Positions 58,688 to 64,000 of a stretch of 64,000 nt of DNA are shown here, in pieces. The translations under genes were made by a program, and so were the position numbers. How positions within the stretch are numbered: the first letter of the stretch is position 1; each line of letters starts with the position of its first letter. The notes under the pieces were generated by a model, which saw nothing but the letters and a program-made list of their open reading frames with translations, was not told the origin of the DNA and ran no database searches. This DNA is from an uncultured bacterium (GTDB taxonomy: Bacteria > Cyanobacteriota > Vampirovibrionia > Gastranaerophilales > Gastranaerophilaceae), in NCBI GenBank assembly GCA_902765215.1, contig CACWZA010000010.1, forward strand, positions 1 through 64,000, given 5' to 3'.

Positions 58688-60529
58688 ATGATAGATCGAA
58701 TTAGTGTAAAAGATAGTTCCAATAATCTAAAAATCAACAACCGCGCAGAAAGGCAAAACAACAATCCGAACTTTCAGGGCCGTATTGGTGATCGCGCTCT
58801 TGAATATACAATAAAAGGGATAAGAGCCTGCGAAAAGAACCCTATGATTAATGTTGCGGCAATTGACCTTATTACGGCAATCGGGCCACGCAGTATTTGG
58901 GAATCTTTCACAAATATATTTGCAGGGTTTGAAGCATTCAGACGCGAATCTTCAGGGCTTATTGTTAACTGTTTAATTCCGGGGTTTGTTGCTTTAGGTG
59001 CAGCAAAAGCCGTCAACAAAATGGTTATGGGCGGCAAAGCTAACTTATCAAGCTGCTGGGCAGGAAATGACGCAATAGACACTATTTCAGATTATTATAA
59101 AAACGCAGAAACAACAGAAGCTTACCACGAAGGAATGGCTAAATTTAATGATGCAAAGAAAGCAAAAGTTTATGCGACACACTACAATATGCTTAATGAT
59201 GCATCAGGTATTGACGGAAACACAAGAAAAGTATTCAGAGAAATAGATGATTTAAATATATCTGAAACTGCAGAAAAATTAACAGAAGCAACCTTTGAAG
59301 AACAAAAACACCTGTCCTTCGGCGAAAAAGTAAAAGCCGCAGGCAACACAATCAAAGGCTGGTTCTCAAAAGGAAAAACTGAAAAACATAAATCTATTAT
59401 AGACAGAACTTTTGAACAAACGGCAGAAAAAACACATATTACAGAAAATGTTCGGTTTGGAAAAGAAGGCAGCTATGTAACATCTAATCTAAAATCTGCA
59501 ATGAAGAACACAACAGGTGTCCTGAAAGGATTTATTGCAGACGGAGTAGAAAACCCTGAACAAATTGAAGTATTTGCTAAAAAAGCGAAAAAACTTGTAA
59601 GAGCAAAGAGCGGTATAGCAATGGCTATTATTCTTCCGCTTGCAGCTTCTATGCAATCAATTAACAGATGGATAACATCAAAATTATCAGGGGTAAAAGG
59701 CGCTCCTATCTATGACGATTATGCGAAAAAAGATAACGAAAAAATAGCAAAAACACCTGAAGAAATAAAAGCAGATAAACGTGCTTTATTAAAACAAAAA
59801 TTCATTTCAGTAGGTTCAATGGTCGGGGTAGCAATGCTATCTATGATGAAGCTTCCTAACAAAGAAATGTTCAAGAGCATTTTTGAATTCAAAGGACAGT
59901 TCCCGACTATGGATCAGGCAAGAGCAATCTCAACAGTCACATTCGGTTCGCGTATGGCTGTTGCAGATGATAAGAACGAACTTGCCGAAGCAACTACAAG
60001 AGATATCGTTACCTTCAGCAGCATGTACTTCTTAGGTGATTATGCAGCAAAAGGTTACGCATCATATCTTGAAGGAACAAAAGGTGTAAAACTGTTAAAC
60101 AGAAGCAAAGTTGCTGATAAAGATGCAAACATCTTCAAAAAATTCGGTAACTGGGTTGTAAATACTCACCTCAAATCAACTGATGAACTTGCAGCAGACG
60201 GGGTCAGAACTCTCGAAGATATGACCCATTTAAGAACCAAATGCCAAATGGTTAACCTCGGTTCATCATTATTAATACTTGGTTTACTGGTTCCTGTATT
60301 TACAAGATTAAAAACAGAAAGAAACCACAAAAAAGAATTACTTGCAGGGGCAGGGGTAAATAATAAAATTGCAACAACTCCGGAAGGCACTAAAAGTAAA
60401 GAAAATGTAACAATTAATAATCAACATGGCAATTTTCAAGGTTTAGAAATCTTTAAAAACATGAGAAAAGATGCTGATAAAAGCGAAACATTCCAATTAT
60501 TCAAACAACGTGTAGAAAGTCAAAACTAG
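58688..60529 (+). CDS. F-x-G-tagged membrane protein, about 613 residues
   Basis: The family is not recognised. The N-terminus is polar (SSNNLKINNRAERQNNN) with PNFQG at about 27-31, and a second copy, GNFQG, lies about 33 residues from the end. Hydrophobic segments include LIVNCLIPGFVALGAAKAVN, AMAIILPLAASMQSI, FISVGSMVGVAMLSMM and SSLLILGLLVPVFTRL. INRWITSKLSG and PTMDQARA are shared with the next gene. The start is ATG 58688 or GTG 58679 (AAGGTAG upstream). It forms an operon with its paralogue, and the tag at both ends is striking. Confidence 0.65.
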   Translation: MIDRISVKDSSNNLKINNRAERQNNNPNFQGRIGDRALEYTIKGIRACEKNPMINVAAIDLITAIGPRSIWESFTNIFAGFEAFRRESSGLIVNCLIPGFVALGAAKAVNKMVMGGKANLSSCWAGNDAIDTISDYYKNAETTEAYHEGMAKFNDAKKAKVYATHYNMLNDASGIDGNTRKVFREIDDLNISETAEKLTEATFEEQKHLSFGEKVKAAGNTIKGWFSKGKTEKHKSIIDRTFEQTAEKTHITENVRFGKEGSYVTSNLKSAMKNTTGVLKGFIADGVENPEQIEVFAKKAKKLVRAKSGIAMAIILPLAASMQSINRWITSKLSGVKGAPIYDDYAKKDNEKIAKTPEEIKADKRALLKQKFISVGSMVGVAMLSMMKLPNKEMFKSIFEFKGQFPTMDQARAISTVTFGSRMAVADDKNELAEATTRDIVTFSSMYFLGDYAAKGYASYLEGTKGVKLLNRSKVADKDANIFKKFGNWVVNTHLKSTDELAADGVRTLEDMTHLRTKCQMVNLGSSLLILGLLVPVFTRLKTERNHKKELLAGAGVNNKIATTPEGTKSKENVTINNQHGNFQGLEIFKNMRKDADKSETFQLFKQRVESQN

Positions 60530-60530
60530 T

Positions 60531-62225
60531 ATGAAGGTTAATTTATCTCAAAATATTCAACAAACAAATTTATTGAGAACAAATCAAAAATCTAATACAA
60601 AAAACAACACCCAAAACAATCAGGTATCGTTTAAGGGTGCAGGTTGGACTGCGTTTTTAGATTACCTTGCTACAAACCCTGTTTGGGGTGCAACAGCTAC
60701 AGACGTAGGGTTCATGGGAACACCTACAACAAGTATGGAAATTATTCGCAGAGGCTGGGGATACGGGGCTGAAGCAGGTTTCAGAGAATATACTTCAACA
60801 TTAAATGATGCATCTGTCGGTTTGTACGGGCTTGGTGCAGGTACTGTTATTGCAGGTATGCTTAAAAAAGACGGTATCACAAACCCTCAAAGAATTTTCG
60901 CTTCAAACGAATCTGTTGATGTTCACGCAGATTTATGGAAAGCAAGCGAAGGCGATGTTAACAAATATATTGAAAATTATGTTGATAATTTAAAAGGTTT
61001 TAATCCAAACAGTCCTTTAGCAGATGCTGAAGGTTATGTCAAAGTAGCCAATGAATGCAAGCAGGGTATTATTGATGATATGAAAACCCTTGCTGAAGGC
61101 GGACTTGATAAAAAAGAACTTTCAAAAGTCACTCAAAGACTTAATGCAAAACTTGTCGAAGCAACAGGTTCCGAATCAGAATTAATGCTTAAACACGGCG
61201 ACAAAGCCGCAACATCAACAGTTACAACCGTAACTGACGACTTTTACAGAATGACAAAAGCTTTAAAAGAAACAGGTGAAGTATCAAAAATTGATAAATT
61301 CACTTCAAAATTAAAAGCTTTCGGTAAAGGCAGAGCATTACTCGGACTTGGTGCAGCAATGATGATTTCTGCAAGTTTCCAACCAATAAATGTCTGGATT
61401 ACAAAGAAAAGAACAGGTTCAGACAGCTTTGGCGGTGACGAATCAAGAGCAAGAGATACATCAGCATCCTTCAAAGCTAAAAAGCTGGCTTCTATGGGTG
61501 CTATGGCAGGTATCATGCTTACAACAATGAAGGCTAAACCTTCACAATTCTTAGACAGAATGTTATTCAAAGGTACAGCACCTACAATTAACCAATTCAA
61601 AGGGTTATACGGTACTACAATCTTATCAAGAATGTGGATGGGCAGAGATAATGATGAACTCAGAGAAATCAACATAAAGAGTATTCTGGGTTATCTTAAC
61701 TGGCTCGTACTCGGTAACTTTGTAGAAAAAGGTGTTGTAATGGCTATGGAAGACAAAAAGAATCCATTGTTAAGATACAACGAAGGAACTGCTAAGAACG
61801 GTTTCTTATACAAACACTTCGGAAAAGGTATTGATAAATTCTTCAACAGCAGCATTACTTCACGCAGAGAAATTCTGACAGATGCACTTAAAGAACAGGG
61901 TGTTTCTGTTATAAACTCTGACGGTTCTGCTAAGAAGATGAAACAATTACTCAAAGATTTTGAAAAGATTACAAATCCTATCGCTAAAAAGAACCTTAAA
62001 CTCAAAACATGGGCTCAATTAGCCGGATATCTGTATTCAGGTATTGTTCTCGGTGCAGGTGTTCCTTACCTTAACATTTCTGTTACGAACAAGGTTACCG
62101 CAAAGAGAAACGCAAAGAAAAACCACGAAAAAGCAGTAGATACTGCTAAAAATCATTTCTTTGATTCTCAAATAAGCAACACTTCTTTTGCAGGAATCAA
62201 AAACAATTATGATAAAAATGCATAA
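60531..62225 (+). CDS. F-x-G-tagged membrane protein, paralogue, 564 residues
   Basis: It starts one base after the preceding gene. The N-terminal polar tail rich in Asn/Gln/Thr leads to QVSFKG at 31-36, and TSFAG lies 14 residues from the end. Blocks shared with the upstream protein: INVWITKKRTGSD, SMGAMAGIMLTTM, PTINQFKGLYGTTILSRMWM, DNDELREINIKSILGYLNWL and FVEKG. Predicted hydrophobic helices near 90-110, 275-290, 320-340 and 490-510. No enzyme motif is visible. The pair may form one complex. Confidence 0.65.
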   Translation: MKVNLSQNIQQTNLLRTNQKSNTKNNTQNNQVSFKGAGWTAFLDYLATNPVWGATATDVGFMGTPTTSMEIIRRGWGYGAEAGFREYTSTLNDASVGLYGLGAGTVIAGMLKKDGITNPQRIFASNESVDVHADLWKASEGDVNKYIENYVDNLKGFNPNSPLADAEGYVKVANECKQGIIDDMKTLAEGGLDKKELSKVTQRLNAKLVEATGSESELMLKHGDKAATSTVTTVTDDFYRMTKALKETGEVSKIDKFTSKLKAFGKGRALLGLGAAMMISASFQPINVWITKKRTGSDSFGGDESRARDTSASFKAKKLASMGAMAGIMLTTMKAKPSQFLDRMLFKGTAPTINQFKGLYGTTILSRMWMGRDNDELREINIKSILGYLNWLVLGNFVEKGVVMAMEDKKNPLLRYNEGTAKNGFLYKHFGKGIDKFFNSSITSRREILTDALKEQGVSVINSDGSAKKMKQLLKDFEKITNPIAKKNLKLKTWAQLAGYLYSGIVLGAGVPYLNISVTNKVTAKRNAKKNHEKAVDTAKNHFFDSQISNTSFAGIKNNYDKNA

Positions 62226-62267
62226 TAAAAAAGACTACAGCAGAAAATATTGGAATGTATAATAATC

Positions 62268-62295
62268 GGAGTCGGACGTAGACTCCTTTTTTTTA
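62268..62295 (+). terminator. terminator of the paralogue operon
   Basis: Stem ggagtc / gactcc with a seven-base loop, then eight or nine T residues. Confidence 0.82.
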
Positions 62296-64000
62296 CCCCT
62301 CATTTTGATGCCAGTGAGATTGATACAACCCGATATATGCTTTTAATTCCTCGTCAGAGGCTTTACTCATAACATCAGACATATTTATATAATTATTATC
62401 CTCAAGCCAGCCTGATACATCAGAATTTATTTCAGCGATATCAGAAGTCGTTATATATCCGTCAGTTGTGTTTATTCTTTCGATGACATTATTTTCTATG
62501 TATCTAAAATTATGTATCCTTATCCCGGATGTATTATCAATATCCCGTTCTGACACAATATCATCAAGACTGTCTTTCGAAACGAGTATTAAATCCGTGT
62601 ATTTAAAAAAACTGCCCGCATCAAAGATTATCAGCATATCGCTGTATGATTCCAAAATATTCAGAACATCATTCCCGCCGTTATCCGTAATGAGTGTAGT
62701 ATCTGAAACGCTTTTTACTATATATTCGTCATTTCCCGAAGAATCCTCAACAATCGCAAGTTCCGACTGAAGGTATATTTTATCATTACCGCTCTTTGAT
62801 TCAACATAGGACGGAATTTTTGTTGTGTAAATATAGTTTCCGTTATCGTTCCCCTCGTACGCCATACCTACAATATAAAAAGGTTCACCTTTATATTCGT
62901 ACTCTATAACGCAATCAGTCCCGTAAATTATTTTTTTAGTTGACTCTACACTATTGATTTTTATATGCTCCCGCTCAGCCTGATCGAGATTATAGTACTC
63001 CTTTATTGTAACGGAATCATCATTATCAGTATTACTTATAATCAAATCGTTCCCTGATTTATCAAAGTCATAGTTTGCGTACAAAATCAGGTTTTCAGAA
63101 CCCGAACCGTGATAAAGTGTATCATGCCCGTCACCATCATACAGATATATTTTACTGTTTGCAGATTCACCATATATCACATCATCGCCGGTCCCCGGAC
63201 GGATAATATTATTCCCTGCCCCGCAATATATAGTATCTGCACCACCGTTTGCGTAAATATATCCGTCATTATCTTCAAAAGTTATCTCATCAGCGTCCGA
63301 TGTACCGTAATAATAGTTGGCTGATTCATCAACCGAATACAGTTTGCGGTCTTTATTATCTATTGTTTCATAAACAGCATTCCCGTCAGAATCTGTGTAT
63401 GCAATCATAGGAAGATTATTTATATTACCCCGTTCATATAGATTAACCGTTACACCATCTTTATCGGTTATATATTTTACAGAGTGTACAGATTCATAAT
63501 CATCATTTTTTATTATTCTGTTAAAATAATCTTTTACCCTGACCTTATCGCCATCACTCGTATATGTTATCAATAAATCGTAACCGTCCTTTTCAAACGA
63601 CATTTCTTCTAATGATGTATCGTTAAATTTCAGAGTGTCAGTGCCACCGTCTGAATAAACCGTATCTACCCCATCACCTGAATTAAAGATAAGCGTATTT
63701 TTACCGAGCCCCGCATAAATTTCATCATTATGCCCTGCGGAATTTGTAATTGTATTCCCGATATTTGTTCCTCTGATGATTCCCTCACCCGATACAGTCA
63801 TCTCAGCATCAGCCGAGATACTGTATTCTTTAATATTTTCACCGTTAAGTGCAAATAGCTTATAGGGCTTATCTTCTGAAACAAAATAGTTTGAAAGAAT
63901 AACCTTTTCATTTTCACTGATAACTATTTCCAGATTATTTTTATCTTTAATAAATACCAAATCGTCAAACCTGGTATCTTCAAATGATAATACATCATCA
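62293..64000 (-). CDS. RTX-like calcium-binding repeat protein, 5' end beyond the window
   Basis: The frame stays open to base 64000 (upstream codons read LSFEDTRFDDLVF), so only the C-terminal 569 or so residues are seen. Several hemolysin-type repeats are visible: GHNDEIYAGLGKNTLIF, GDGVDTVYSDGGTDTLKF, GGADTIYCGAGNNIIRPG, GTGDDVIYGESANSKIYLY. Between them are DLLITYTSDGDKVRVKDYF and NDLIISNTDNDDSVTIKEYY modules typical of this group. Such proteins are usually exported by type I secretion with a C-terminal signal; the C-terminus here is ELKAYIGLYQSHWHQNEG. No transporter is within the window. Confidence 0.85.
   Translation of the reverse strand, partial: DDVLSFEDTRFDDLVFIKDKNNLEIVISENEKVILSNYFVSEDKPYKLFALNGENIKEYSISADAEMTVSGEGIIRGTNIGNTITNSAGHNDEIYAGLGKNTLIFNSGDGVDTVYSDGGTDTLKFNDTSLEEMSFEKDGYDLLITYTSDGDKVRVKDYFNRIIKNDDYESVHSVKYITDKDGVTVNLYERGNINNLPMIAYTDSDGNAVYETIDNKDRKLYSVDESANYYYGTSDADEITFEDNDGYIYANGGADTIYCGAGNNIIRPGTGDDVIYGESANSKIYLYDGDGHDTLYHGSGSENLILYANYDFDKSGNDLIISNTDNDDSVTIKEYYNLDQAEREHIKINSVESTKKIIYGTDCVIEYEYKGEPFYIVGMAYEGNDNGNYIYTTKIPSYVESKSGNDKIYLQSELAIVEDSSGNDEYIVKSVSDTTLITDNGGNDVLNILESYSDMLIIFDAGSFFKYTDLILVSKDSLDDIVSERDIDNTSGIRIHNFRYIENNVIERINTTDGYITTSDIAEINSDVSGWLEDNNYINMSDVMSKASDEELKAYIGLYQSHWHQNEG

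Overview
The window is AT-rich bacterial DNA packed with short operons on both strands. My best guess for the source is a gut-type, non-photosynthetic relative of Cyanobacteria (Vampirovibrionia/Melainabacteria, Gastranaerophilales-like). This rests on recalled gene content: a small flagellar basal-body set, a cobalamin adenosyltransferase, desulfoferrodoxin, LicD-type cell-surface genes and many lineage-type unknown proteins carrying a short F-x-G tag near the N-terminus. No 16S gene is present, so the assignment is inference.

Layout. 0.2-4.1 kb: glucose-6-phosphate isomerase, small unknowns and a CCA-adding enzyme. 4.1-11.4 kb: a tight nine-gene minus-strand operon (three LicD proteins, class V aminotransferase, TagD-like and LicC-like nucleotidyltransferases, opine-dehydrogenase-like enzyme, HAD phosphatase, methyltransferase) that looks like a pathway for making and attaching an unusual phospho-amino headgroup to a surface glycan. 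Two divergent XRE regulators sit upstream. 12.4-15.9 kb: a GGGtGRT protein/NifU-like scaffold pair and tandem acetyltransferases. 16.4-19.1 kb: cobA-type adenosyltransferase, folK, a flavoprotein and Mini-RNase III. 19.1-21.6 kb: an array of hairpin-bearing, tRNA-Pro-like repeat units leading into an intact tRNA-Pro, then a duplicated toxin/immunity-like module in which the second toxin copy has been reduced to a ten-residue stub.

21.7-23.8 kb and 43.8-46.0 kb: two flagellar hook/basal-body operons, each preceded by a sigma-28-like promoter of the same geometry. 24-38.7 kb: core genes (pnp, lepA, prfB with its programmed frameshift, tmk, fusA with an apparent 19-base deletion) mixed with unknown proteins: a possible C-H-D protease/transglutaminase-like protein, a phosphoribosyltransferase-like protein and a SEC-C protein. 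38.7-47.7 kb: an unrecognised protein pair, phosphodiesterase-type protein, dut, flgBC and two flgF/G-like genes, and a HExxH-type protein. 47.8-58.3 kb: thrS with an unusually structured upstream region, small unknown genes, anmK preceded by a promoter-RNA-terminator unit that looks like an unidentified leader RNA or riboswitch, desulfoferrodoxin and two overlapping WYL regulators. 58.6-64 kb: two large paralogous membrane-type proteins with F-x-G tags at both ends, and the C-terminal part of an RTX-like calcium-binding protein cut by the window edge.

The strongest candidates for new biology are the F-x-G-tagged protein set, the LicD/opine operon, the covarying hairpin array at tRNA-Pro, the structured RNA ahead of anmK, and the duplicated toxin/immunity locus. 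A dispersed small repeat with GGGGTAAAT/ATTTACCCC ends is found in several intergenic gaps.
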